Made by a program: the position numbers and the translations under genes. The notes below the pieces were generated by a model, which did no database searches, had not been told where the DNA came from, and worked only from the letters and a program-made list of their open reading frames with translations. A DNA stretch of 64,000 bases from Dryomyza anilis (taxonomy: Eukaryota; Arthropoda; Insecta; Diptera; Dryomyzidae). The stretch's first letter is position 1. Each line of letters opens with the position of its first letter. The stretch covers positions 27,682,963-27,746,962 of the forward strand of contig OX638133.1 in NCBI GenBank assembly GCA_951804985.1, in the 5' to 3' direction. Of the stretch, positions 1-10,326 are shown one piece after another.

Positions 1-1294
1 CAAAATCATTTTTTGATATTAACATATGAATCTCCTTCTGTTTTCCGAGTTCTTCAAAAGTTTGTATGCGCGGAAGATGAGGCGTATTTGTGAAAAAGGC
101 CTGTAGATAAGCAATATATGTTGTATTTATCAGCAATCCTGCAAAAAAGACTTGTAAAATGATGAATTTTAATTTACGACTCAATTTGATATGTCCATCA
201 AACGACTGGGCAAAATATGCGCGCCACACATTCAAATTTAAAAATATACCGATCAAATTTAAGTCACGTTCATTTGATGCTAAAGTGAAAAGGCATGAGT
301 AGCAACAGAAAAGCAGCAAAAGTAAAAGTACAAATTTCGTACTAAATATTATTAAAAAGATACGATAAAATGGTATATGTCGCGGTATTGGAATCATCAA
401 GCAGTGGCTATTCGAAGTAAATGGGTAACTGTAATACGTAAGATTCGTTTCTGTCACTGCGGCTAAGCTAATTGGAATATCAAGCTCATTACGTTTTGTA
501 CTCTCTAAGAGCTCCAAATAACTTATAATTTTACCCACATGAACAGGGTTTTTAAAACGCAATGTGGCGTTCTGATTTTTTATAAAAGTTTGAAAGAATT
601 TAGCCACGTATCCAGAGAGTTTCAGCGCACCATTTTCATCTTTATATGCTATGCTACGCGGCTCTAACTGATCAGGAAGCGTAATGATGCTGTGTCCGTA
701 CATGTTTTTCAAATGATCTTCAAAAATCTTCGTTGAATCTGGCATATTTGAAAAACCTCTTTCTTGCAAAGTGAGTTGTGGAAATGGTTTATAGCTGTAA
801 ATAGTTGGTGATGTTTCAAAATTCCGTAGTATGATGATAATATTTAGTAACTTTAATTCGTAGCTGCACTGAAAGATTTCCAAAGTATAGCAATCATTCG
901 GTGCAATTATTAGAATGTTCACATAACGCATTTCATTTAGCACAATGGCTGCTTCTTTTAATGTCCGAATTCCACAAGAGCTAAGAACTATTATCACAAG
1001 AGCTTCACTATTGTGCAAAGATTTTAGGGTATAGTCCTCCGCAGACCTCAATAGCAATTTGGGTTTATTGTTGTTTACTAAAAATTCCTCTACCATTTTG
1101 TCAGCATGAAGATATTCTCCATAGATCAGCAGTGTGTTATAGTCTTGTTGTTCGTTTATTTGATGTAACAGTTTTTCAAATATTGTAAATTTTTGAACCT
1201 CTCTCGGGAGTGGTATGCTATATGTGCAACATTCCGAATATTGATATAATATCTGAACAAAAATTAGCAGAAGACCCGAATATTTCGACTGCAT
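1..1294 (-). CDS. Ionotropic receptor-like protein, partial (3' end outside window)
   Basis: The reading frame starts at an ATG at 1294-1292 and stays open for 431 codons to the window edge, so the C-terminal third is missing. It aligns codon by codon with the complete copy at 4468-6273, with a net three-codon difference near the N-terminus and many substitutions, several of them conservative. A hydrophobic start looks like a signal peptide, followed by an amino-terminal region, the S1 half of the ligand-binding domain, TM1 (a leucine-rich stretch before a CCYSCLF motif), the pore loop and TM2. Ionotropic receptors are ligand-gated cation channels derived from glutamate receptors and act in chemosensory neurons. 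The preserved frame suggests a functional paralogue, though the 3' part cannot be judged. Similarity to the other copy drops in the last few codons next to the window edge (ISKNDF against IPPYEW). Confidence 0.8.
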   Translation of the reverse strand, partial: MQSKYSGLLLIFVQILYQYSECCTYSIPLPREVQKFTIFEKLLHQINEQQDYNTLLIYGEYLHADKMVEEFLVNNNKPKLLLRSAEDYTLKSLHNSEALVIIVLSSCGIRTLKEAAIVLNEMRYVNILIIAPNDCYTLEIFQCSYELKLLNIIIILRNFETSPTIYSYKPFPQLTLQERGFSNMPDSTKIFEDHLKNMYGHSIITLPDQLEPRSIAYKDENGALKLSGYVAKFFQTFIKNQNATLRFKNPVHVGKIISYLELLESTKRNELDIPISLAAVTETNLTYYSYPFTSNSHCLMIPIPRHIPFYRIFLIIFSTKFVLLLLLLFCCYSCLFTLASNERDLNLIGIFLNLNVWRAYFAQSFDGHIKLSRKLKFIILQVFFAGLLINTTYIAYLQAFFTNTPHLPRIQTFEELGKQKEIHMLISKNDF

Positions 1295-2040
1295 GATTCT
1301 ACGATTTGAATATGATTGAATTTATCACAAAAAATGTCCGTCAGGTAAAAGTCTAAAATCATCAAGAAAACATTGGTTTCCCATTAACGGCCCTATTTTT
1401 CATGCTTCGAACGTTTTTGGCCAGTGGTGGTTTTTCTATGAAATATATTTATTTTTTTAATTCTATTTCATTGGCGTAACGGAATCAAAACTATGGAAAA
1501 CTTCATAAAGAGACTACTTACAGTTATAATTTTTCTCAAACGTTTCTAATAATCTTTAATCTAGATATTTTGTCTTCGATAAAATTTCTCCAACTTAATG
1601 TTATCTGTAGCTGTCACTGTGCTAGACTAGCATGTCATGAAACACGTGGACATTAATTGAATGATGTGGAAAGAATTAATAACTTAACTATTTATTAAAA
1701 TTTAATTATTTTTTTTATATTTAATACGAAACAAAAAATTACTGAATTTTTAAAATGGAAAAATGGTTTTGTACTTAATCGATGTTGCTCATGTTGTCCG
1801 CCACAAATAATGTGTGTAATTTTTACGAATTCAAAATTCAACTCACTTTTAATTCATTTATCTTTCGATCTGCACTGAGGTTTGAAAAGATGGACTCATA
1901 CAAATAATCTATAAATATTGCACTAACACGTCACAGATTATTTTAGAACATTCAATGTTTCATATTAATCACATTTTTGAATTACGTAAAATGACTCCGA
2001 AAATGTGGTTTAGAAAATTTTCTTTGAATAGGTCTACGAG
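1295..2040. other. 5' flank of partial receptor copy, homologous to flank of second copy
   Basis: No coding sequence is seen. The first ~150 bp match the flank upstream of the second receptor (6274-6440), including a shared cattggtttcccattag/aacggcc block. Further blocks at about 1580-1680, 1778-1812 and 1850-1930 reappear at 7850-7935, 8010-8045 and 8097-8180. The duplicated segment therefore includes upstream DNA and not just the gene, and it may carry the shared promoter. Confidence 0.6.
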
Positions 2041-2049
2041 AAGTTTTAA

Positions 2050-4035
2050 CCTAAAAAATGTAGAGGCCAGTATCACAAGTTAGCGCAATCCTTGTCGGTG
2101 CCGTCTACAGTCAACTCACTGGTCGCCAGACTTGACGAGTTGTCGCTTTCATTTCGGTGGGAGTCCTCCGCGTGAAGGTTGCTATAAACGGCTCCTCTGC
2201 ATCACCCGGTGTAAAAGTCGGTTCAATTGAGTGGCGAACATTTCTCTCAGTGAGAGGGTTCGTGTATTGGGTTTGGGGTCCACCACCAGTAGATTCCCTA
2301 ACTCCAATGAAAACACAAAAAAGTCTCAGATAACATGCGATACCCACGATGGCAACCCACGCAAATATTTTAAGGACCACAATTGACGTATATGCCCTCC
2401 ATGGATGTCCTCGAGAAATACATCACCGCTATCCAGGAAATGCGATGGACGAAACAGGGCGTGATGGACGTATGGACTATCAGAGGTGCCTATATGGACT
2501 CGAATTATTACCTTGTAGCAGCCAAGGTCCGCACACGCTTAAACGTTGCGAAAAAAGTTCGAAACCGAACGCAGAGAAAGCTAGATGTCCGAAAACTGCA
2601 ATCACAGCAGATAACCCAAGCCTTTTCCGTCGATTCTCACACATGCTTAGACAAAGCACTTCATCTTTCGATGAAATAAGCGCGCAGTGGAACCATATCT
2701 CCTGTTATATGCATACGGCTGCCGAAAATGAGCTTGGATTACAACACTCCCTGAGGAATCAGTGGTATGACCAAGAGTGTCGTACAGATCCCCTAAAATC
2801 AGAAGCTACGCGAGCTACGAAGGAGCGATACAAAGATAAGAGAAAGCAAGAGAGACGTCTTTTTAGGCGCAAAAAAGAAGAGGCCGAAAGACGTAAACGT
2901 GAGGCGATTAAGATGGATGGAGACACGAATGAGGCTCGAAAATTTTTCGAGAAGATAGGACGCCTCGCCGGAGGTTCAAAAGCCGGTGCCTCTTCCTGTA
3001 AAAATGAGAATGTGAACCTAGTGACTGACATCCATGGCACACTAAAGATATGGAGGAATCACTTCTCTAAAATGCTCCCCGTTGATAATAAAGGAATTCA
3101 ACCGAAAGAGAAGTAAACCCGGTAATCCCAGTAATTGTTGACGATATTGAGATTGCGCCACCCGACCGTATTTAGGTCAGAACAACCATTGCTCGGTTGG
3201 AAAACAACAAAGCCGCAGGTTAGCCTGCCTATTGAGTTATTGAAGACCCGTGGCGAATAGCTAATAAATAGCATGCACGAGCTCGTACGCATAATATGGT
3301 CGGATGAAAGCATGCCAAGTGACTGGAATGTCAGTGTACTCCGTCCAATTCAAAGATACAACCATTAGCGCCAAATACTGTGGGGTCAGCCTATTTAATA
3401 TCGCATATAAGATATCGCATATAATAAGTCATTTAAACCCGATTGAGATTTCAGACAGGGTATGACTTTTTTTTTTATTTATTGATGAAGAAACTAGTTG
3501 GAGCTGCCGAACTCCGTTAAAGCGACACTATATATAACAAATATGTCATGCTGCTCGCATATGCCGATGATATAGATGTAATTGACAAGAGTACCCGAAC
3601 AGCCAGCGCAGCATTATCCAGGTTGCATAAGGACTCGAATGGGTCTAGCGGTGAACGAGTTCTAGACGATATACCTTGTGTAAACAAGCAACAAAGTGTC
3701 CGTGCATCTTGGACAGAATGCGAATTTTGATACCCACAAGTTCGACATTGTGAGAAGGACTTCGTCTATCTGGGATCCAGTATTACTAACAACAACGACA
3801 TCAGCCTGCAGATTAAACGGGGAATAACTCTTGCCAATAGGTGCTACTTTAGTAGGCAATTGAGAAGCAGAACTATCGCTCGCCGGACAAAAATTCAATT
3901 CACTCTTCATGAACGTCCTACTTTATGGTGCAGAAACATGGACGCTACCCTCCACCGATGAGATAGTACTGGGAGTGTTCCAGAAAAAGATTCTCCGTCA
4001 AATCTTTGGCCCTATTTTCCAATAGGTTCGACGCA
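2050..4035 (+). mobile_element. Decayed non-LTR retrotransposon (LINE), endonuclease and RT remnants
   Basis: Order of remnants: an endonuclease-like start (KYITAIQEMRW) near 2415-2460; then a jump to a DSNYYLVAAKVRTRL segment, as if part of the endonuclease domain were deleted; then an open stretch to 3116 with a basic linker (KERYKDKRKQERRLFRRKK) and a NEARKFFEKIGRLAGG segment. Reverse transcriptase pieces follow: a YADD catalytic box at 3548-3586 (LAYADDIDVID), then YLGSSITNNNDISLQIKR near 3760-3820 and a LYGAETWTL-like block near 3930-3950. The pieces lie in different frames with stops between, so the copy is dead. The usual SDH endonuclease motif reads SNY here. The clade is not assigned. 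A related copy lies at 8736-9950. Confidence 0.75.
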
Positions 4036-4151
4036 CGTGAAATTAATATTCGCTAATTTGAGCTAGTTTGTTGGATAAAATGGTGAACATCTAAGATTTG
4101 ATATGAGATATCGAAAAACAACTAACGAAATTAGAAAGAGGATATAAACGT

Positions 4152-4275
4152 CCAGTGGTAGCGCGGTATTGAAAAAAGTTTTCTATGAAAAGATGTTGTA
4201 AGTCCCAGCTCAGATTTCAATCTATGCTACAGGACCTTTCGACTTGCAGCCCAACACACTAAACACTGAGCTACA
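4152..4275 (-). mobile_element. SINE fragment, tRNA-derived head, inverted
   Basis: Read on the minus strand, this begins with a tRNA-like head (gtagctcagtgtttag, with an A-box-like core) followed by cgaaaggtcc and a body segment that matches the SINE at 46315-46621 (acatcttttcatagaaaac, then taccgcgctacc). It ends after the first body segment, so it is truncated. It lies next to the 3' end of the LINE remnant. Confidence 0.65.
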
Positions 4276-4467
4276 GAATTGAAAATAGGTAGTTGAAATT
4301 AATTAAATAATAAAGTTAATAATCACAAAATTAATATTTATAACAACATCTTTTATAATTAATAACCCTTTATTGTCATTATTTTTTTGCATGTGTCCTC
4401 CCCATAAGACCTCACGTATTTTTAATTTTAATGCTTTTCAATATTTCTAAGCAACATGATTGTTTAA

Positions 4468-6273
4468 TTAAATTACATTTTTCTTAAAATATATATAATG
4501 CTCACAACCAAATACGATTATATTAACAACCATTGCTAAGACATAAAACCAAAAAATCAATGCCAAATCCCCCACATTTAGTGCATAATTATCCCGAGAT
4601 GTACTTAAATCTCTAAATGAAATACGACCCAATTTTAACATGTCTAAGAAATTCATGGAACGCCAATATTGCATTAATCCGAATTCATATGCTTCGAGTA
4701 TAAAATGCTCCAGTGGCTGCCGATAGATTGAGTTTCTCTGCAGTGCAATGGTGTCAAAATAATTATGGTAAAAACACATATTAGTGTCGAAATAAAAGAT
4801 TTCTTGTGAAAAATATTTCTGATTTTCGTTAAAGGGCTCCCAGTTATCTATGGTAGTCGGGTAGGCCATCGATCTATTCATAGTTTTGCGAATATTTCTA
4901 AACTCTGCCAAAGAAACAAAACGTACAATTTCGGCATAGTGCCTGGCGTTTGGTCCATTTTTTATCAACTCCCATTCATATGGTGGTATTAACATATGAA
5001 TCTCCTTCTGTTTTCCGAGTTCTGCAAAAGTTTCTATGCGCGCAAGATGTGGCGTTTGTGTGAAATAGACCTGAAGATTAGCAATATATGTTGTATTTAT
5101 CAGCAACCCTGCAAAAGAGATTTGTAAAATGATAAATTTCAATTTACGGCTTAATTTCATATGTCCATCCAGAGACTGTGCAAAATATGCGCGCCACACA
5201 TTCAAATTTAAAAATATACCGATCAAATTTAAGCCACGTTCATTTGATGTTAAAGTGAAAAGGCATGAGTAGCAACAGAAAAGCAGCAACAGTAAGAGTA
5301 CAAATTTCGTACTAAATATTATTAAATATATACGATAAAATGGTATATGTCGCGGTATTGGCATCATCAAACAAAAGCTATCAAAACTAAATGGGTAACT
5401 GTGATACGTAAGATTCGTTATACCCAATGCGGCTAGGCTGATTGGAATGTCAAGCTCATTACGTTTTGTACTCTCAAAGAGCTCCAAATAACTTATAATT
5501 TCACCCACATGTACAGGGTTCTTAAAACGCATTGTGGCGTTGTGTTTTTTTATAAAGGTTTGAAAGAATTTGGCCACATATCCAATGAGTTTCAGCTGAC
5601 CATTTTCATCCGTATATGCTATGCTACGCGGCTCGTACTGATCAGGAAGCGTTATGATGCTGTGTCCCTGCATGTTTTTCAAATTATCTTCAAATATAGT
5701 TGTGGAATTCGTCATATTTAAAAAGTTTCTCTCTTGTAAAATGAGTTGTGAAAAAGGTTTATAGCTGTATATAGTTGGTGACGTCTCAAAATTCTGCAGT
5801 AAGATGATAATATTCAGCAACTTTAATTTGTAGCTGTACTTGGAGATTTCCAAAATATTGCAATCGTTTGGTGCTATTATCAGAATGCGTACAGAATGCA
5901 TTTCATCTAATACCATGACTGCTTCTTTTAATGTCCGAATTCCACAAGAGTTGAGGCCTATTATCACAAGTGCTTCACTATTGTGCGAATGTTTCAGGGC
6001 ATAGTCCTCCGCAGATCTCAATAGCAATGTGGTTTTCTCGTTGTTTATTATAAATGCCTCTAGTATATTGTTAGCTTGAAGATATTCTCCATAGATCAGC
6101 AGTGTGTTATAGTCTCGTTGCTCTTTTATGTGATGTAACAGTTTTTCAAATCTTGTATACTCTTGAATTTCTGTCGGTAGTGGTATGCTATATGTACAGC
6201 ATTCCATCTTTTGCGAATGTAAATATAATAACTGTACAAGAATTAACAGAGAGCTGGTATTTTTCAACTGCAT
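4468..6273 (-). CDS. Divergent ionotropic receptor (intronless, 601 aa)
   Basis: This is a single uninterrupted frame of 601 codons. Residues 1-20 are hydrophobic like a signal peptide. Residues 25-200 form a short amino-terminal region and about 200-300 the S1 ligand-binding lobe. TM1 is near 312-340, the re-entrant pore loop near 350-365 and TM2 near 377-400, followed by TPHLARIETFAELGKQ, which resembles the IR segment after TM2. The S2 lobe spans about 420-560 and TM3 about 566-590. Length and order fit the insect IR family. I cannot see the classical glutamate-binding residues, which is usual for divergent chemosensory IRs. The lack of introns and the sequence style suggest the dipteran taste-type (IR20a-like) clade, but that is inference. 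It is a tandem duplicate of the gene at 1-1294. The likely role is a chemoreceptor subunit in the dendrite membrane of sensory neurons, probably needing a co-receptor. The ligand is unknown. Confidence 0.88.
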   Translation of the reverse strand: MQLKNTSSLLILVQLLYLHSQKMECCTYSIPLPTEIQEYTRFEKLLHHIKEQRDYNTLLIYGEYLQANNILEAFIINNEKTTLLLRSAEDYALKHSHNSEALVIIGLNSCGIRTLKEAVMVLDEMHSVRILIIAPNDCNILEISKYSYKLKLLNIIILLQNFETSPTIYSYKPFSQLILQERNFLNMTNSTTIFEDNLKNMQGHSIITLPDQYEPRSIAYTDENGQLKLIGYVAKFFQTFIKKHNATMRFKNPVHVGEIISYLELFESTKRNELDIPISLAALGITNLTYHSYPFSFDSFCLMMPIPRHIPFYRIYLIIFSTKFVLLLLLLFCCYSCLFTLTSNERGLNLIGIFLNLNVWRAYFAQSLDGHMKLSRKLKFIILQISFAGLLINTTYIANLQVYFTQTPHLARIETFAELGKQKEIHMLIPPYEWELIKNGPNARHYAEIVRFVSLAEFRNIRKTMNRSMAYPTTIDNWEPFNENQKYFSQEIFYFDTNMCFYHNYFDTIALQRNSIYRQPLEHFILEAYEFGLMQYWRSMNFLDMLKLGRISFRDLSTSRDNYALNVGDLALIFWFYVLAMVVNIIVFGCEHYIYFKKNVI

Positions 6274-6584
6274 TTTGCTACGATTTGAATACGAATAAAT
6301 TTTGTAACAGAAGGTTTTTAATAAAAGACGACATAAAGTAAAAAAAAGTTACAGTTACATCAAAAAACATTGGTTTCCCATTAGCGGCCCTTTTTCAATG
6401 CTCCGTGCGTGTTAAGCCAGTGGCGGTTTTCTCATTAACAATTTTCATTGCAAAATATATGTATGCTCATAAAAAATAGCATTCGATGCAAAATATATTT
6501 AATACAGTCGCTATATCGAAAATAACTCGAGAATGACATGTTAAGAGAAAGGAAAAAAACTCAATTTAAACTGTCGCATTAATA

Positions 6585-7066
6585 CACTCAGAAAAAAATG
6601 TCCTCATAATAGGGAAAATGAACTTGAAATAGAGTAAGGAAAAAAACTTCCTAATTTTTAGGAAATTTTCCTTACTCCCAGCAAACCAAAATATAATTTT
6701 ACGATATCGAAACGATATCGTTTATAGGCTCAAATTGTCGTTTTCGATAATCTATAATGATACGAAAATGATAGGATTTTCAATAAAAACGAACCTATCT
6801 AAAATGATATCATTGTTTTTGTCGTTATCGATATTGAGATGATATCAAAAATGGATTTATTTTCGATAAACAAATTTTATTTGTTCAGAAAATTTTATTT
6901 TTTGACAAAAATTATAAAGAACGCTCAATTAAATTTTTAAATACTTTGAGTTTTATATCTAAAATTTATCTATTAAGGAAAAAACCTTCCTTAAGATAAG
7001 TAAAACTGAACTTGACGCTATTTCAAGTAAATTTTACTTAATATCAGAAAACTGTTTTCTGAGTGT
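6585..7066. mobile_element. MITE with CACTCAGAAAA ends, between receptor gene and its distal flank
   Basis: The left end is cactcagaaaaaaatg, after a TA at 6583-6584. The right end is gttttctgagtg, its inverse complement. Sub-terminal gtaaggaaaaaaacttcc and aaggaaaaaaccttcc blocks also pair in inverted orientation. A palindromic core near 6690-6850 is rich in cgatatcg and may be a second nested insertion beginning at cccagcaaac (6677). There is no TA on the right side, so the end has decayed or the boundary is off. It interrupts homology with the other receptor flank. Confidence 0.55.
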
Positions 7067-8242
7067 TTGATCCTTTAACTGAGAGGTGTGGACAGAGTCA
7101 AAATTATAAAATTTTTAAATGTTTATAAGATCTTGAGACAATATTTTTGGCAGGGTCAAAGTATATTAGATACATTTTATCGGAAGATTTTACGCAGACA
7201 AAGGCGAAGTTTGTAACAAAAGCTTCCTATTTTCTTCCCATACCCAAAAAATGACACGAATCTGTTTTTGAACAATCCACAAAATTTGATAACCTGCCCG
7301 AGACAAAATGTCTGACATTTTCAGTAATATTTCAGGCAAACACACAGATAAATGTAAGTTTGTGGGAAGCGTATGACAAATTTTCAAGTTTGCTGGAATT
7401 TTAAAGGTAGATTCCCGGATTATTTTGGGAACGAGCAGAAACTAGATAACTTCCCAATAAACACCCAGATTCAAGTTAGGCTCAGACTCACAAAATTAGA
7501 TTGTAAATTGAATTTAAAAAATAAATTAATCAAAATAACATTGATTTTTATTTCAAATAAATTAATTCTGACATATTTTATATCAAAAGGCTCATTCAAG
7601 ATTCAAAATAAAGCATTTTTTGCTCAAAACGTATAAAAGTTGAGCCTCTTTTTTGAATGAAACTGAGTCACTCAGGATCTTGAAATAAGACTCTAAAACA
7701 CTCATATTAGAACCTTAGGGTTTGCTGGGTTTTTATACAAACTCCGCCTTTGTCTGTTTGAAATATAACCAAAAATGTTTCTAAACTGCCTCCATCCTGC
7801 CAATAAAAAAATATTTGAAAATCTAGTTATTTTCTGCACGAATAGTATTTCTTCAACTTAATGTTTTTTGTATCTGCCACTGAGCTTAGTTAGCATGTCA
7901 TGGAAAACGTGCAGATTAATTAAATGATGTGCGAAGATACATTAATACATTTTTTTTTATTTAATTATATTCGAATTACAAACATTTTAAATAGAAAAAA
8001 AATGGCTGTGAATCGATAGAGTTGCATGTTGTCTGTCACAAATAATTTTAAAATAGGTGTAAATTATACTAATTAAAAATTAAAAGAACATTTTGAAACA
8101 CATGTATCTTACGATCTGCACTGAGATTCGGAAACTAGGACAAACATTTTTTAATATGTAAATAATGCACAAAAATCAACGTTTTATATACCCATTGAAA
8201 TATTGTTGTATTATACAAGGCACTTATAATTATTGATTTTTA
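7067..8242. repeat. AT-rich flank with inverted repeat and CCCAGCAAAC-type end
   Basis: There is no gene. A gacaaaggcgaagtttgt block near 7198 recurs inverted near 7738-7758 (ctccgcctttgtctg). The segment ending at 7729 (gtttgctggg) carries actctaaaacactcatatt, the same motif repeated in the 37.7-38.8 kb array, so both probably belong to one dispersed family. From 7850 to 8180 the sequence is again homologous to the flank of the first receptor copy (1580-1930). Confidence 0.45.
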
Positions 8243-8515
8243 AATAGCATCGTTAGCTCAAGGTTAATGCGTTGGACTTCGAGCCGAAAGATACCCGGTT
8301 CAAGCCTGGACTGGGGCTACCGCGCTACCTCTCGACAGTAAATGGCAAACCTACGAGAGTAAAACATTGTCTATTAAAAGCTCTCACCCGCCGTTCGGAT
8401 TCGGCAATAAACTGTAGGACCCTCCACTTTGAGTACAAATATAATACGCACAGCTCAAAATGGTGAGAGAGCTCGGCCGAAGTTCTTATAGGACTGTAGT
8501 GCCAAACTATTATTT
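8243..8515 (+). mobile_element. SINE copy, tRNA-derived
   Basis: The head reads gttagctcaaggttaatg (A-box-like) and cccggttcaagcc (B-box-like), the internal RNA polymerase III promoter of tRNA-derived SINEs. The body then matches the SINE at 46315-46621 almost base for base (ggcaaacctacgagagta, ctctcacccgccgttcgg, ctcggc.gaagttcttata). It lacks the ~40 bp segment acatcttttcatag... present in the other copy. The flanks tttttaaatagc and tttttataaatgc may be a decayed target duplication. It is not a tRNA gene: no acceptor stem closes. Confidence 0.75.
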
Positions 8516-8735
8516 TTATAAATGCTTGGTTTTTTTTAAATAAAAAAAGTCGCTTAAAAATATGTAAAGCTGTAGTTCTGATGTTTTCACATTTTATTTG
8601 AAATAACACCACTCTACAAAACGAGAATATGCCTCTGCCTCAGAATTGCATGCTCAATACAATAAACTGCTTCCAGTTAGTTTATAGCCCCTTCTAAAAA
8701 AAGCATAGTCTCAAATTAACGTTGTTGTTTTCAGT

Positions 8736-9950
8736 CTGTTAACTCGAGAAACGAGCTGAAGATCGGATATCAACACCGTGGGGAGATCTGGTCGGTTCAA
8801 AATGGGAGTTTTAAGTTGGACTTGTAACCCGCCATGTAAAAAAGAATAAACTGCTTAAGCAGAAAACTTGCATAGCATACCGACCCGAAATCACGATAAC
8901 AACACACGAAAACGATTAAAGAATTTGATTTAAGGATAAGTACTTCGAAAGTCACAACCCTTCAGAGGGAAGATGCCAATATCCAGCTGGTTGATATCCT
9001 CAAAAAATACATCACCGCTATTAAGAGAACTCCAAATAGGCATCATGTGACATCTTCTAAAGCTGCCATGCAGAGCGGCACGAATTTGGATTCGGAGTCG
9101 TCAAGAGACTCCACTGCGTCACCTTGTCTCTAGATTAACACCGAGTAACGAACTGCTAGCAAAAAGCTGCCACAAGGCTAAATACTACCACACCGCGCCT
9201 AATTTGTGCGCACGATCCGAAGAATATGAAGGACAATGAAATCAAAGAGGTCTTCTACGAGCGCATCGATTATTGAGGTGCATATGATAAGATGCCTGAT
9301 GCTTGAACCTCGGAGTCTCCTCCTGTTAAGACGAGAGAGGGAACATAGTAACAGATATCCATGGCACATTGAGATTGTGAAGGGAACACGTCTTTCAACT
9401 GCGACGACCACCAAAATTCCGTAGATAGAGAAATTCGCCCAGTTGCTGATGACGACGTTAACATGTCATGCACAGCCTTATACAGGCTGAAAAACAACAG
9501 AGGCTGCTCAATTCCTAAAGACTGGTGGCGATGAGCACATAGCGATCATTGCACAAGCTCAGAATATGGTCAGAAGAACGCATGTGCAGCGAATGGAATA
9601 TCAGTGTACTCTGCAAAATCTTGAAAAAAGGGGATCCCACTTGATAAACCTCTCGCTTATGTCGATCGTATTATGTAAAAGACTAAATCCCATAGACAAC
9701 AAACTAGTGGGACCTTATCAGTGTGGCTACAGACCGGACAAGTCTACCAGAGACAAGATCTTTACATTACAACAAAACCCAGAACATGTCAAAGAGAGAA
9801 GGATTTCCCAACGTATAAGGTTTTGCAGGATGACGCGGACTCAGTGTGAATTGGGATGAACCACTACGATACGTTTAGTACCGAACCCTGTTTCAGACAA
9901 GGCGACTCCCTTTCGTTTGACTCCCTCAACTAAAGAATCATATTTTAAGT
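8736..9950 (+). mobile_element. Decayed LINE copy, same family as 2050-4035
   Basis: Blocks match the first LINE: aaatacatcaccgctat at ~9007 (same as ~2418), agatatccatggcacattgag at ~9352 (compare 3029) and cagaatatggtcagaagaac at ~9560 (compare 3289). RT-type segments GPYQCGYRPDKSTRDKIFTLQQ at ~9711-9776 and CFRQGDSLS at ~9890 are visible in separate frames. Multiple frameshifts and stops leave no working protein. Confidence 0.7.
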
Positions 9951-10324
9951 TCTAATCACGAATGTGGACGAAAATGGACAAAGGACCGTGACACCACGAT
10001 TCAAAATGAGCGTTAATAAATTCACTCTTTTAAAACGACATAGTTTTTCATTTACAAAAACTTCGCAAGAACGAAGATGAGCACGGCTCCGCTAGTTTCG
10101 TACAAAAAAGAAGAAAGGAAATCATTTAGTCGGGCAGGGATTCTACCACTTCGAGAATCAGTACTAGCATAGAGGAATACATTCTAGAATAGCTTTTTAC
10201 TCATTCTATTTACTACTTCTGGGACACTACACTAACAAACGAGTTAAAAAGATGTTCTATAAATCATTTCTAAATAACTTTAGAGTGCTGATTTTTTAGC
10301 ACATATTCAGTTTTTTTCTGTCAC
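9951..10324. other. Noncoding spacer
   Basis: No gene, repeat or element boundary could be supported here. It separates the decayed LINE from the nested transposon cluster. Confidence 0.4.
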
Positions 10325-10326
10325 AT

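Noticed and set aside
8243..8320. tRNA gene
   Set aside because: Pol III box sequences are present but no acceptor stem closes, and the sequence continues into a SINE body shared by other copies. The same applies at 44521 and 46315.
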